Shown: positions 17,691 through 26,715 of the stretch, in pieces
Numbering within the stretch: position 1 is the stretch's first letter
How the letters are laid out: each line of letters starts with the position of its first letter
Assembly: GCF_023062595.1 (NCBI RefSeq)
Contig: NZ_JALLAN010000005.1
Span: 1 to 64,000 of the forward strand
Reading direction: 5' to 3'
Origin: Arthrobacter rhizosphaerae
GTDB lineage: Bacteria > Actinomycetota > Actinomycetes > Actinomycetales > Micrococcaceae
Length of the DNA: 64,000 nucleotides
Position numbers and translations under genes: made by a program
The notes under the pieces: generated by a model
What the model was told of the DNA's origin: nothing
Seen by the model: the letters and a program-made list of their open reading frames with translations, nothing else
The model's database searches: none

Positions 17691-18533
17691 ATGTCAAATA
17701 TTTTTGGTGCTCCTAAGTCGGGCGTTCCGGGGTCCGAAGAGTCCCGCACTGTCCCCACCGGGGACACCGTCGGGTCATATAACTCCTATCTGGATGCCCA
17801 AAAGGCGGTGGACTACCTCGCCGACCAGCAGTTTCCGGTGCAGGTTGTATCCATCGTGGGCAACGACCTGAAGATGGTGGAACGCGTCACCGGGAGGCTG
17901 AGCTACCCCAGGGTCGCGTTGTCCGGTGCCCTGAGCGGTATGTGGTTCGGCCTGTTCGTGGGCGTCATGCTCTCCTTTTTCTCCCCGACGGGCGGTTACT
18001 TCTCCATCGTTGCCTCGGTCCTGATGGGTGCTGCGTTCTTCATGCTGTTCGGCATCGTCACTTATGCGATGCAGCGCGGGAAGCGTGACTTCACGTCCAC
18101 CAGCCAGGTCGTGGCCACCAACTACGACGTCGTGGTCGCCGTCGAAGCCTCAGGTGAGGCGCGCCGGCTGCTGCAGCAACTGCCCATGACGCCGTCGGAC
18201 GCTTCTTCCGGCGCACCTCGCTACAACGCACCCCAAGGGCAGGCTCCGCAGCGTCCGGCCAGCTGGAACGATCCTTATGGTCAGGCTCCGGGAGCAGGGC
18301 AGCAGCAAGCCCCCGGCGCCACCCAGGAGCCCGGCCAGGCGCCTGCCATTTCACAGGAGGAAGGGCAGAAGATGCCTGCCGGGACCAGGCCTGCGGCGGT
18401 CCGCTACCCGGACCTTCCCGACGGGCGTCCCCAGTACGGCGTCCGCGTTAACGGCCCGCAGCCGCAGCAGCAAGTGGCGCAACAGCAGAGCCAGCCGCAG
18501 GCGCCGCAGGACAACACTGAGGGCAAGTCCTAG
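17691..18533 (+). CDS. general stress protein 17M-like membrane protein
   Basis: 280 aa from the ATG at 17691; an in-frame ATG at 17667 would add eight residues. The N-terminal part has the GSP17M-like alpha/beta domain (D-T-V-G-S-Y-N-S-Y-L-D-A-Q-K-A-V). Two membrane helices follow (about 80-102 and 108-130), then a short conserved strand region (V-A-T-N-Y-D-V-V-V-A). The last 110 residues are disordered, rich in Gln, Pro, Ala and Gly. Related proteins are often general-stress induced, but no function is proven. It diverges from the MgtE-like gene. Confidence 0.8.
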   Translation: MSNIFGAPKSGVPGSEESRTVPTGDTVGSYNSYLDAQKAVDYLADQQFPVQVVSIVGNDLKMVERVTGRLSYPRVALSGALSGMWFGLFVGVMLSFFSPTGGYFSIVASVLMGAAFFMLFGIVTYAMQRGKRDFTSTSQVVATNYDVVVAVEASGEARRLLQQLPMTPSDASSGAPRYNAPQGQAPQRPASWNDPYGQAPGAGQQQAPGATQEPGQAPAISQEEGQKMPAGTRPAAVRYPDLPDGRPQYGVRVNGPQPQQQVAQQQSQPQAPQDNTEGKS

Positions 18534-18567
18534 CCACCAAGGATTCAGCGCCAAAGACAGGACGCAC

Positions 18568-18610
18568 GAAGGCCCGTCGGATCTGAGCAGTTCAGATCCG
18601 ACGGGCCTTC
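18568..18610. terminator. bidirectional terminator
   Basis: A perfect 19-bp stem (GAAGGCCCGTCGGATCTGA / TCAGATCCGACGGGCCTTC) with a 5-nt loop lies between the convergent stress-protein gene (+) and the aminopeptidase gene (-). The flanking sequences are only weakly A/T rich. Confidence 0.85.
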
Positions 18611-18628
18611 CTTCGTCAGTTCCTGCAG

Positions 18629-20221
18629 TCAGTCCGTTGTTGCCGACTGGGCTTCCACGTCCTGGTAGATCCCGGCCATCCAGGCCTCCACGTCAGCGGA
18701 GCCGCGGGGAAGGGCTGCACTCAGGTTCACAGGGCCGTCAGCCGTCATCAGGACATCGTCCTCGATGCGGACGCCGATTCCCCGATACTCCTCCGGGATG
18801 CCGAGGTCTTCATTCTTGAAGTAGAGGCCAGGCTCAATGGTGAACACCATTCCCGGCGTGAGCACGCCATCCAGATAGAGCTCCCGTTTGGCCTGTGCAC
18901 AATCGTGGACATCAAGGCCAAGGTGGTGGCTGGTGCCGTGCGGCATCCAGCGCCGGTGCTGCTGCCCCTCGGGACTGATGGCCTCCTCAACAGAAACGGG
19001 GAGCAGACCCCACTCCGCAAGCCGCTGGGCCAGAACAGTGGTGGCGGCAGTATGGATGTCGCGGAATTTCGTGCCGGGCCGGGCGGCGGCAAATCCGGCA
19101 TCTGCGGCCTCCAGGACTGCTTCGTAGACTTTGCGCTGGATGTCGGAGAAAACACCGTTGACAGGAAGGGTGCGCGTGATGTCGGCCGTGTAAAGGGACT
19201 CTGCTTCCACCCCCGCGTCCAGCAGCAGGAGTTCACCGGCATTGATCTTGCCGGTGTTCCTGGTCCAGTGCAGCACGGTGGCGTTGTTCCCTGAAGCCGC
19301 GATGGTGTCGTAGCCGAGTTCGTTGCCCTCTTCACGGGCGCGCGCAAAGAAGGCTCCCTCCACAACGCGCTCGCCGCGGTGATGGGTCAGGGCGCGGGGA
19401 AGCGACTTGACCACTTCGGTGAAGCCTTCAACTGTGGCTGCCACGGCGATTTTCATCTGCGCGATTTCCCACTCGTCTTTGATCAGCCGCAATTCCGACA
19501 GCGCCTCAGCAAGCTTGTCATCCAAGGCATCCAGGACTCCAAGATCGAGCGTGTCCGGATCCTTGGCAGTGTTGTAGCGGGCGGTGTCCACGAGGGCATC
19601 AATGTTCTCGTCCACCTTGCGGACCAGCCGGACGGATACCCCACCGATTTCCGGAGCGCCCACGTTTTTGGTGATGGCTGTCTCGAGTTCATCTATGTGC
19701 GCCGTGGCGATCCCTAAGCGGGCTTTGAATTCCGCCAGGGTGGGACGCGGTCCGATCCAGAATTCTCCCGAACGGGAGTCCGCGTAGAACTGTTCCGTGT
19801 CCCGGCCGGCCAGCGGCCGGAAGTAGAGGGTGGCGTGGTGGTGACCGCCGTCGTCGCCCTTGCCTTCTTCTACCGGCTCCATAATCAGGACGGCGTCCGG
19901 CTCGTGGTCCACGCCAAGGCCGGTCAGGTGCGCGAACGCTGAGTGCGGGCGAAAGCGGTAGTCCGTGTCGTTGGAGCGGACCTTCAAAGGCCCAGCCGGA
20001 ATGACCAGGCGCTCGCCTTTGAACTGGCCTGAGATGGCGTGTCGCCTGGTAGCCGCATAGCCCGCCACTGCTTCACGCTCAGGGCTGTGTTCAGGGGTGG
20101 GGGCCCAATTACTGGCCATAAAGGCCTTGAAGGCATCGGAACTTGGCCGTTGAGAGCGGTTGTTGACACGCTCCTCAAGTGGCTGGGAAGCAGAGTTTTG
20201 GGTGGTTTCAGCATCGTTCAC
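18629..20221 (-). CDS. Xaa-Pro aminopeptidase (aminopeptidase P, M24B)
   Basis: 530 aa. Cleaves N-terminal residues that precede proline. An N-terminal non-catalytic domain (about 40-200) is followed by the pita-bread metal domain. Ligands are recognisable in L-L-D-A-G-V-E (first Asp), Y-T-A-D-I-T-R-T (second Asp), H-G-T-S-H-H-L-G-L-D-V-H-D (His), T-I-E-P-G-L-Y (Glu) and G-V-R-I-E-D-D (last Glu). Cytoplasmic, two Mn2+ expected. The GTG start is used. It diverges from the PHP gene and ends at the strong terminator. Confidence 0.92.
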   Translation of the reverse strand: MNDAETTQNSASQPLEERVNNRSQRPSSDAFKAFMASNWAPTPEHSPEREAVAGYAATRRHAISGQFKGERLVIPAGPLKVRSNDTDYRFRPHSAFAHLTGLGVDHEPDAVLIMEPVEEGKGDDGGHHHATLYFRPLAGRDTEQFYADSRSGEFWIGPRPTLAEFKARLGIATAHIDELETAITKNVGAPEIGGVSVRLVRKVDENIDALVDTARYNTAKDPDTLDLGVLDALDDKLAEALSELRLIKDEWEIAQMKIAVAATVEGFTEVVKSLPRALTHHRGERVVEGAFFARAREEGNELGYDTIAASGNNATVLHWTRNTGKINAGELLLLDAGVEAESLYTADITRTLPVNGVFSDIQRKVYEAVLEAADAGFAAARPGTKFRDIHTAATTVLAQRLAEWGLLPVSVEEAISPEGQQHRRWMPHGTSHHLGLDVHDCAQAKRELYLDGVLTPGMVFTIEPGLYFKNEDLGIPEEYRGIGVRIEDDVLMTADGPVNLSAALPRGSADVEAWMAGIYQDVEAQSATTD

Positions 20222-20333
20222 GGTCCCATCGTCTCACCAGCGGACCCGGGGTTGGCAACCGTGCCGTCCCTTTGTCCCGCCCGCTGAAGTTGCGAGGACC
20301 GGCGGCGCTGGAGTCATCTACTAGGCTGGGCTG

Positions 20334-21182
20334 GTGAGGATAGACCTGCATGCCCACTCGAACGTTTCCGACGGCACCGAAACCCCTGCTGTGGTGATGC
20401 AGGCGGCGGCAGCTGCAAAGCTGGATGCCATCGCCTTGACCGACCATGATTCGACCGACGGCTGGGCACAAGCCTCCGAGGCTGCCCTCGTGGCCGGGGT
20501 TGCTTTCGTGCCAGGAATTGAAATCTCGTGCCGGACTGCTAAAGGAATCAGCGTTCACCTGCTGAGCTATCTCCATGACCCCGCGCACCCTGGCCTGTTG
20601 GAAGAGATTACCAAGGCAAAGGACGCGCGCCTCACCCGTGCAGAACACATGGTGACGTTGCTTGCGGAGGACTATCCGCTGACCTGGGATGACGTTATTC
20701 ACCATGTCGCTCCCGGGGCAACCCTCGGCCGCCCGCATATCGCAGACGCCCTGGTGGCCGCCGGAGTCGTTTCAGACCGCTCAGAGGCCTTTTCCTCGAT
20801 CCTGACATCCCGTTCCCGGTACTTCGTCCAGCACTATGCGCCGGACCCTGCCGTCGCCGTCGAACTCGTCCGGGCAGCCGGCGGCGTACCGGTATTCGCT
20901 CATCCGGTGGCATCAGCACGGGGCAGGATCGTGGGGGAGCAGACGTACCAGGAAATGATTGACGCCGGGCTGGCCGGGCTCGAGATCGAGCACCGGGACA
21001 ATCCGGAGGAGGGCAGACGGTTCCTTCGGCGGCTGGCGGAACGCCACGATTTGCTCGTGACAGGCTCCTCTGACTATCACGGAACGGGAAAGCCGAACCT
21101 GCTCGGTGAAAACCTTACGGCCCCCGAAGTTCTGGTCCGGATCGAGGAAATGGGCACGGGGTGCACCGTGGTCCGTACCTGA
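20334..21182 (+). CDS. PHP-domain phosphoesterase
   Basis: 282 aa. The PHP metal site is visible as RIDLHAHSNVSDG (residues 2-14), T-D-H-D (His/Asp near 38-41), G-I-E-I-S (Glu near 64), F-A-H-P near 189, and S-D-Y-H-G near the C-terminus. Related stand-alone proteins hydrolyse 3',5'-nucleotide bisphosphates or RNA 5' ends (TrpH/RNase AM-like), which is the best guess. GTG 20334 lies six bases after TAGGCT (20322-20327), again a leaderless arrangement. Confidence 0.85.
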   Translation: MRIDLHAHSNVSDGTETPAVVMQAAAAAKLDAIALTDHDSTDGWAQASEAALVAGVAFVPGIEISCRTAKGISVHLLSYLHDPAHPGLLEEITKAKDARLTRAEHMVTLLAEDYPLTWDDVIHHVAPGATLGRPHIADALVAAGVVSDRSEAFSSILTSRSRYFVQHYAPDPAVAVELVRAAGGVPVFAHPVASARGRIVGEQTYQEMIDAGLAGLEIEHRDNPEEGRRFLRRLAERHDLLVTGSSDYHGTGKPNLLGENLTAPEVLVRIEEMGTGCTVVRT

Positions 21183-21542
21183 ATCGGGTCTGCTGGGTAC
21201 CTGAATCTTCCCAACAGATACTCACCTCTATTGACTGCCGGAATCGCCTGAGTAACCCTGCGCATGGGGGAGCGCCGCGATCTGTGGTGGGTTTTCGTTC
21301 CTCCGGGAACGGTGCCTGAAGAATTTATCCCCGGTCATAGAGGCAACTTTCAAAATGGGGAAGGCTTTGCCTTGCTCGTCAATGCAATTTGTGACTCGCA
21401 AGGATCTGTTCTTGCCCATCGGCAGATGGCTCACGGCATACAGCTGATGGAAAGCTGCTGACAGCACCAGAGGTGCAAGACTGGTCGGTCCCGTGGCGTT
21501 GCCGCCGGGACTTCGCCTGCCGGGCAGGACCTCGCTTACCCG
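21183..21542. other. 360-bp gap with no supported gene
   Basis: No CDS, RNA or terminator is supported. The middle (about 21310-21420) is clearly richer in A+T than its surroundings. A 65-codon + strand ORF (21264-21461) and a 79-codon minus-strand ORF (21228-21467) overlap here, but neither has a ribosome binding site, a TANNNT box or a recognisable family. It may be a decayed gene. Confidence 0.4.
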
Positions 21543-22448
21543 CTACTGTGCCGGTTCCGGTGTCAACGCCGGTTCCGGCGTCAACGGGTAAGAAGTGAAA
21601 ACGGCGGAGCTACCGAACCGCTTGGTCATAACGTCGATGGCCGGAAGGTTCTGGTCCACGCACACGAATTTCCGGTTCAGCTTCGCAGCTACCGCTCCGA
21701 GGGTCCCGGAACCAGCGAAGAAATCAAGGCACCAGTCGCCCGGACGGCTGGATGCGGCTACTACGCGACGCAGGAGCCCTTCCGGTTTTTGCGTGGGGTA
21801 GCCCGTTTTTTCCTTACCAGTCGGAGAGACGATGGTGTGCCACCAGACGTCAGTCGGCAGCTTCCCAAGTTCCCTCTTCGCCGGCGTGACCAGGCCCGGC
21901 GCCATATACGGCTCCCGGTCCACTTCCGCGCTGTCGAAATGGTACTTCGCAGGATTTTTTACGTAGACGAGGATGTTGTCGTGCTTTGTGGGCCAACGGA
22001 ATTTGGCCCGCGCCCCGTAGTCGTAGGCCCAAATGATCTCGTTGAGGAAGCACTCCCGGCCGAAAATGGCATCCAGCATGACCTTGGCATAGTGCACTTC
22101 CCTGTAGTCCAGATGCAGATACAGGGTTCCATCGTCCGCCAGGAGCCGCCAGGCTTCCACCAGCCGCGGTTCAAGGAAGGACCAGTAGTCGCTGAACGCA
22201 TCGTCGTAGCTGTGCAGTGCGCCCTTGATGGTGTCGTAGGACCTGCCCTTGAAACCCACGCGGTCCCCGGCACCATCGGGATTCACCACCATCTTCGTTT
22301 CCTGTCGCCGCTGGGAGCGGCCGGTGTTGAAGGGTGGATCCACGTAGATGAGTGTGAAGGCGCCGTCCGGCAGCGTGGGGAGGAAAGCTGCGTTATCCGC
22401 GTGTACCACCAGGTTGCTGCCGTCCGGCGCCCAGACAGTGTCAGTCAT
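21543..22448 (-). CDS. orphan site-specific DNA methyltransferase
   Basis: 301 aa of the N6-adenine/N4-cytosine methyltransferase fold. The catalytic motif DPPFNTG is near residues 37-43 and the SAM-binding motif D-F-F-A-G-S-G-T is near 248-255, so the order is catalytic first (beta class, as in Type III Mod, CcrM and M.HinfI). No restriction enzyme or specificity subunit is adjacent. It lies 8 bp after the DEAD-box helicase stop and is probably co-transcribed with it. The C-terminus has a two-copy LTPEPA repeat. The target sequence is unknown. Confidence 0.85.
   Translation of the reverse strand: MTDTVWAPDGSNLVVHADNAAFLPTLPDGAFTLIYVDPPFNTGRSQRRQETKMVVNPDGAGDRVGFKGRSYDTIKGALHSYDDAFSDYWSFLEPRLVEAWRLLADDGTLYLHLDYREVHYAKVMLDAIFGRECFLNEIIWAYDYGARAKFRWPTKHDNILVYVKNPAKYHFDSAEVDREPYMAPGLVTPAKRELGKLPTDVWWHTIVSPTGKEKTGYPTQKPEGLLRRVVAASSRPGDWCLDFFAGSGTLGAVAAKLNRKFVCVDQNLPAIDVMTKRFGSSAVFTSYPLTPEPALTPEPAQ
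21550..21585 (-). repeat. 18-bp tandem duplication at 3' end of methyltransferase
   Basis: Two copies of GCCGGTTCCGGYGTCAAC with one mismatch encode LTPEPA twice at the extreme C-terminus, in frame. Confidence 0.9.
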
Positions 22449-22456
22449 TGAGGGGT

Positions 22457-24148
22457 TTAGGCCTCAGTGGTGTTGGACTGCGCGTCGCCGCCAGCCACCA
22501 CTTCACCGTTACGGCGACGGGTGCGGGTCCGGGTGCGCCGCGCACGTGCGGGACGGTCCGTGTCAGCCTGCGCCGGTGCTTCGGCTGCCGCCGGGGCAGC
22601 AGCGCCGCTGGCTGCTTCGTTTTCGGGAGAACGACGACGGCGGTCACCTGTGCGTCCGCCTGTATCGCCGCCGCTGCGCCGGCTGCCTGAACGGGCGCCG
22701 TCGCGGTTTCCGGAACGTGCGCCGTCCCGGCCGCCACCGTCCCTGCCACCGGAGCGGCTGTTCTTCTTGCCGGTTTCGCCCAGGTCCTCCAGGACCTCGG
22801 CATCCACACCGGCAAGGGTCCGCTTGCTGCGAGGCAACCTTCCCTTGGTGCCCTCGGGGATGTCGAGTTCCTCGAACAGGTGCGGCGAGGACGAGTAGGT
22901 TTCCACCGGTTCCGGAACGCTCAGGCCGAGGGCCTTATTGATCAGGCCCCAGCGGGGCATGTCATCCCAGTCCACGAACGTAACGGCCGTGCCCTTGTTG
23001 CCGGCGCGGCCTGTGCGTCCAACACGGTGCAGGTAGATCTTCTCGTCTTCAACACACTGGTAGTTGATGACGTGGGTGACGTCGTCGACGTCGATGCCGC
23101 GGGCGGCGACATCCGTGGCGACAAGGACGTCTACCTTGTTGTTGCGGAAAGCCCGCAGCGCCTGCTCGCGGGCACCCTGACCGAGATCGCCGTGAATCGC
23201 GGCGGACGCGAAGCCGCGGTCCACGAGTTCCTCGGCGACTTTCGCGGCGGTGCGCTTGGTTTTAGTGAAGATGATGGTACGGCCACGGCCCCGGGCCTGC
23301 AGGATGCGGGCCACAACCTCAATCTTGTCCATGCTGTGGGCACGGTAGATCAACTGGCGGATATCGCGCTTGGTCAGGCCTTCATCGTCCGGGTCTGCAG
23401 CGCGGATGTGCGTGGGCTGCGTCATGTAGCGGCGGGCCATGGCGATGACCGGACCGGGCATGGTGGCGGAGAACAGGAGGGTTTGCCGCACTGCCGGGGT
23501 ACCTGCAATGAGGGTTTCAACGTCCGGCAGGAAGCCCAGGTCAAGCATTTCGTCGGCCTCGTCGAGGATCACGATTTTGACGTTCTTGAGGCTGAGGTGC
23601 TTCTGCTTGTAGAGATCGATCAGGCGACCCGGCGTGCCTACAACCAACTCGACGCCCTTCTGCAGCGCGTCAACCTGGGGCTCATAGGCACGGCCGCCAT
23701 AAATGGTGGCGATACGGGCGTTGCGTTTCCGGGAGGCGTTCTGGAGGTCATTGGCCACCTGGACTGCGAGTTCGCGCGTCGGGACGATGACCAGTGCCTG
23801 GGGTGCTCCCGGAACCGCGAGCTTGTCAAAGCCGGGATCGTCCCTGCCCACGATGCGCTGCAGGGCTGGAATACCAAAGCCCAGGGTTTTGCCGGTACCT
23901 GTCTTGGCCTGACCGATGATGTCGTGGCCGGAAAGGGCCACCGGCAGCGTCATGGCCTGGATAGGGAACGGATGGGTAATCCCGGCGTCGGCGAGGGATT
24001 CGACGATGTCGGCGCGGACGTTAAAATCAGCGAAGGACTTTTCTTCGATCTCGTGCGGTTTCTCGTCCGAGATGATGGTTTCTTCGGGCTCGATCGATTC
24101 CGTTCCGGTGTCGTCGATAAGAAGTTGGTGCGTGTGCAATTCACTCAC
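22457..24148 (-). CDS. DEAD-box ATP-dependent RNA helicase (RhlE/DeaD type)
   Basis: 563 aa. All helicase motifs are present: AKTGTGKT (81-88), P-T-R-E-L-A, V-I-L-D-E-A-D (near 190), S-A-T, the ARGIDVDD region, and H-R-V-G-R-T-G-R-A-G. Two RecA domains are followed by a long basic tail rich in Arg, Gly, Asp and Ser (about 450-550), typical of RNA-chaperone helicases of cold adaptation and ribosome assembly. The start is GTG with AAGGAAACTCCACT upstream. It leads the methyltransferase gene. The neighbour order resembles that around mycobacterial rhlE. Confidence 0.92.
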   Translation of the reverse strand: MSELHTHQLLIDDTGTESIEPEETIISDEKPHEIEEKSFADFNVRADIVESLADAGITHPFPIQAMTLPVALSGHDIIGQAKTGTGKTLGFGIPALQRIVGRDDPGFDKLAVPGAPQALVIVPTRELAVQVANDLQNASRKRNARIATIYGGRAYEPQVDALQKGVELVVGTPGRLIDLYKQKHLSLKNVKIVILDEADEMLDLGFLPDVETLIAGTPAVRQTLLFSATMPGPVIAMARRYMTQPTHIRAADPDDEGLTKRDIRQLIYRAHSMDKIEVVARILQARGRGRTIIFTKTKRTAAKVAEELVDRGFASAAIHGDLGQGAREQALRAFRNNKVDVLVATDVAARGIDVDDVTHVINYQCVEDEKIYLHRVGRTGRAGNKGTAVTFVDWDDMPRWGLINKALGLSVPEPVETYSSSPHLFEELDIPEGTKGRLPRSKRTLAGVDAEVLEDLGETGKKNSRSGGRDGGGRDGARSGNRDGARSGSRRSGGDTGGRTGDRRRRSPENEAASGAAAPAAAEAPAQADTDRPARARRTRTRTRRRNGEVVAGGDAQSNTTEA

Positions 24149-24425
24149 AGTGGAGTTTCCTTATTCATTTGGGCTTAGGCGCTGCCTGCTCAACGGGGCG
24201 GTTTGATGAGCCGTTCCGGAGCACGCTCGGGCGCGCTAGCAAATCCAGTGGAAGCCGATCGCGGGCTATCTATGCTGGCACTGGTGACCAACTGGTGTGT
24301 CTCAAGATCGCGTAGGGGCGGGCTTGTTGATTCATTAAAAGGAAGGAAATCAACGACCGGGCATCCATTACTACACACTCAGTCTAGCTGTTGAGACGAA
24401 AAGCACCGGACGCGACCCGATTTGG

Positions 24426-25925
24426 TCAGCCCACGAGCTCCAGCAGGACCTCCGGAGCGGAGATGTCGCAGGCCACGAGCCGGACCCGGACGTTGGTGCC
24501 GGGTTCAAGCTCTCCCGTACATCTGGCCGTGACCGCAGGCTCTGCAATCTGCACGATTCCGGAAGGCCCTGACCCGTTTAAGTTGCCGTTGCCGTTACTG
24601 CCATTCCCGTTGCCGCCATTGCCGTTGAGTTTGCCTTGCCTGGATGCGGAGATAACCACGGCCTCGAATTCCTGTCCGATGTGGTTGACCAGCAGGGCGG
24701 CCTCAACAGTGTTGAGGGCGAGGCGTTCCATGCGGCCTGCGAGTTGGTCGGAAGCGGCCATGATGGCCGGCAGCGACGGAAGGGCTTCGCGCGCCCAGCG
24801 GGGGACGTCAGCGCCGTTGCTCAGCGCTTCGCAGATGACCAGGACGAACCGGTCCACGAGCCTGCGCAGCGGTGCAGTGGTGTGCGCATAACTGGCACCG
24901 ATGGCCGACTGAACGGCGTTCTGCGGGACAGTTCCATCAAAGGGAGTGTAGTTTGCGCCGCGGAACAACATCCCCGCCGAGTGCAGGATGGCCAGTTGCT
25001 TGGGATCCTGGGGATCGAGGGTGCGCAGGTATTCCCCGTAACTGAATTGACCGTCCCAGGGCTTGCCCAGAGCCTGCGTTTGAGTCCGGAAATTATCAAG
25101 GGACCGCTCGTCGGGGGCTGGCATGGTCCGGAGAATACCCACCTTGCCGGCCAGCATGAGTTTCGCGGCTGCCATCCCTGTCATGAGGGAGATCTGTGCG
25201 TTCCAGTCCTCCACTGGAAGCTGGGGTGTTGCAATGATCCGGTAGCCGCCGTCGGGAAGCTGTTGGATTTCCTGTTCGGGCATGTTCAGGCTTGCACCCT
25301 CTCTGCCCCGCTCCAGCTCGACCCTCTTGATCCCCACCTCCTTGAGAAGCTGCAACATGGGTGGCGCGGTTCCTGTATCAAGCTGTGTCTGGGCCTGCCT
25401 GTAGCTGAGCTTCGACCGGCTCCGGACTGTTGCCCGCCGCACCACTACGTTTGAAACTTCAGCCGCGTGGTCGAGGTCGAATTCCCAAACGAAGGCCGAG
25501 CAAAGCTGACCTTCCAGCAGGCTGCCGGCCTGCTCGCTGATTACCTCGGGATGCAACGGGATACGGCCGTCGGGTGCGTAAAACGTCTGGCCTCGCCGTC
25601 GGGTTTCTGCGTCAAGGGGACCGCCCGGCTCCACAAAGGACGGCACGTCGGCGATGGCGTAATAGACCTTGTAGCCTTCACCGGCCCTATCTATAAAAAC
25701 AGCCTGGTCAAGATCAGTCGACGACGCCGGGTCAATGGTGATGAATTCGATGCCGGTGAAATCCAGGTCCGGCAGGCGGTGGTCCGCGACAGCCTGTTCG
25801 GCTTCCTTGAGGGCCTCGTCCGGGAACGCTCCGGGCAGCTCCAGGCGGACGCGCAAGGCACTGAGCGCCGCGGCCAACTGGTTGCCCTGAGCATGAACAC
25901 TTGGAGCCAGACGATGATGTGACAC
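24426..25925 (-). CDS. RNB-domain exoribonuclease (RNase II/R family)
   Basis: 499 aa. The RNB catalytic core (about 55-350) includes the Asp cluster in IDPASSTDLDQAV (near 64-76) and R-R-R-G-Q-T-F-Y-A-P-D-G, which hold two Mg2+ for 3'-5' RNA hydrolysis. The long cold-shock and S1 domains of E. coli RNase R are missing. An insertion of about 20 Asn/Gly-alternating residues (about 430-450, DNA about 24580-24640) separates the core from a short OB-like C-terminal strand region. GTG 25925 follows TAACCT (25933-25938) by 7 nt; leaderless start likely. Confidence 0.88.
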   Translation of the reverse strand: MSHHRLAPSVHAQGNQLAAALSALRVRLELPGAFPDEALKEAEQAVADHRLPDLDFTGIEFITIDPASSTDLDQAVFIDRAGEGYKVYYAIADVPSFVEPGGPLDAETRRRGQTFYAPDGRIPLHPEVISEQAGSLLEGQLCSAFVWEFDLDHAAEVSNVVVRRATVRSRSKLSYRQAQTQLDTGTAPPMLQLLKEVGIKRVELERGREGASLNMPEQEIQQLPDGGYRIIATPQLPVEDWNAQISLMTGMAAAKLMLAGKVGILRTMPAPDERSLDNFRTQTQALGKPWDGQFSYGEYLRTLDPQDPKQLAILHSAGMLFRGANYTPFDGTVPQNAVQSAIGASYAHTTAPLRRLVDRFVLVICEALSNGADVPRWAREALPSLPAIMAASDQLAGRMERLALNTVEAALLVNHIGQEFEAVVISASRQGKLNGNGGNGNGSNGNGNLNGSGPSGIVQIAEPAVTARCTGELEPGTNVRVRLVACDISAPEVLLELVG

Positions 25926-25966
25926 GAAAATCAGGTTAGCCCGATTTGCCCCATTAGTCTTGGATC

Positions 25967-26680
25967 ATGAGCACTTCCCCCACAGACAACGCTCGCCGGG
26001 ACCGCTTCCTAACGGATCTCTTCGGAGTCATGGCCTACGGGGAGCTTTCCGCCTTTGAGAGATACTCTGCGGACGCGCGTTACTCGCCCACCCTCCATGA
26101 CCGGGCCGTTCTGGGCAGGATCGCCGTGCTGGAATTCGAGCACTACGAACTGGTCAGTGCACGGCTTGCGGGGATGGGAGTCGATGCTGAGGAAGCCATG
26201 TTGCCCTTCCAGCCCGCCATTGACCATTTCCACGACCGTACGCGCCCTGCTGACTGGTACGAATCCCTGATGAAGGCGTATGTGATTGACACAGTTTCGG
26301 CTGACTTCTACCGTGCAGTGTCCGAGTATGTTGAGCCGGAAAGCCGGCAGCTGATCCAGCAGGTCCAGTCGACGGAAGAGATCACGGAGATCCTTCGTGC
26401 ACGGCTCAAGAAAGCGTTGTCCGATGATCCCAGGTTGGCGTCGAGGCTGGCGTTGTGGGGCAGACGGTTGCTGGGGGAGGCTCTCACCCAGGCTCAGCGG
26501 GTGGGTTTCGAACGTGCTTTCCTGTCAGGCCTCATGGTCAGCCCTGGCAATGAGGCAATAGATGCGGACTCCCCAGCGGTCAAGGACGAGGCAGAAGCCA
26601 AACTCATGGTTGCTGCCTTAATGAAGGAGCTGGCAGGGAACCACTCCCGACGCATGACCCAACTTGGCCTCACAGGCTAG
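25967..26680 (+). CDS. ferritin-like fold protein (MiaE-like)
   Basis: 237 aa, all helical, with Glu and E-x-x-H pairs on successive helices (E-L-S-A-F-E-R-Y near 24-31; L-E-F-E-H-Y near 62-67; a later pair around 160-185), consistent with a di-iron centre. It is related to a widespread actinobacterial family sometimes compared with the tRNA hydroxylase MiaE; substrate unknown. ATG 25967 follows TAGTCT (25955-25960) by exactly six bases. It diverges from the RNB nuclease gene, only 41 bp away, and the two genes show facing leaderless starts. Confidence 0.8.
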   Translation: MSTSPTDNARRDRFLTDLFGVMAYGELSAFERYSADARYSPTLHDRAVLGRIAVLEFEHYELVSARLAGMGVDAEEAMLPFQPAIDHFHDRTRPADWYESLMKAYVIDTVSADFYRAVSEYVEPESRQLIQQVQSTEEITEILRARLKKALSDDPRLASRLALWGRRLLGEALTQAQRVGFERAFLSGLMVSPGNEAIDADSPAVKDEAEAKLMVAALMKELAGNHSRRMTQLGLTG

Positions 26681-26715
26681 TTGAGGGGCTTCGGATGATC
26701 AGACCGTCAGTCGGA

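Noticed and set aside
22880..24178. 432-codon open frame on the + strand opposite the helicase
   Set aside because: It is a mirror of the helicase codon pattern in high-GC DNA; no family or initiation signal.
24149..24425. Small protein on either strand between RNB and helicase genes
   Set aside because: Short frames exist (for example 24284 GTG on the + strand, seven bases after TATGCT), but the products look random and one TANNNT match is not enough.
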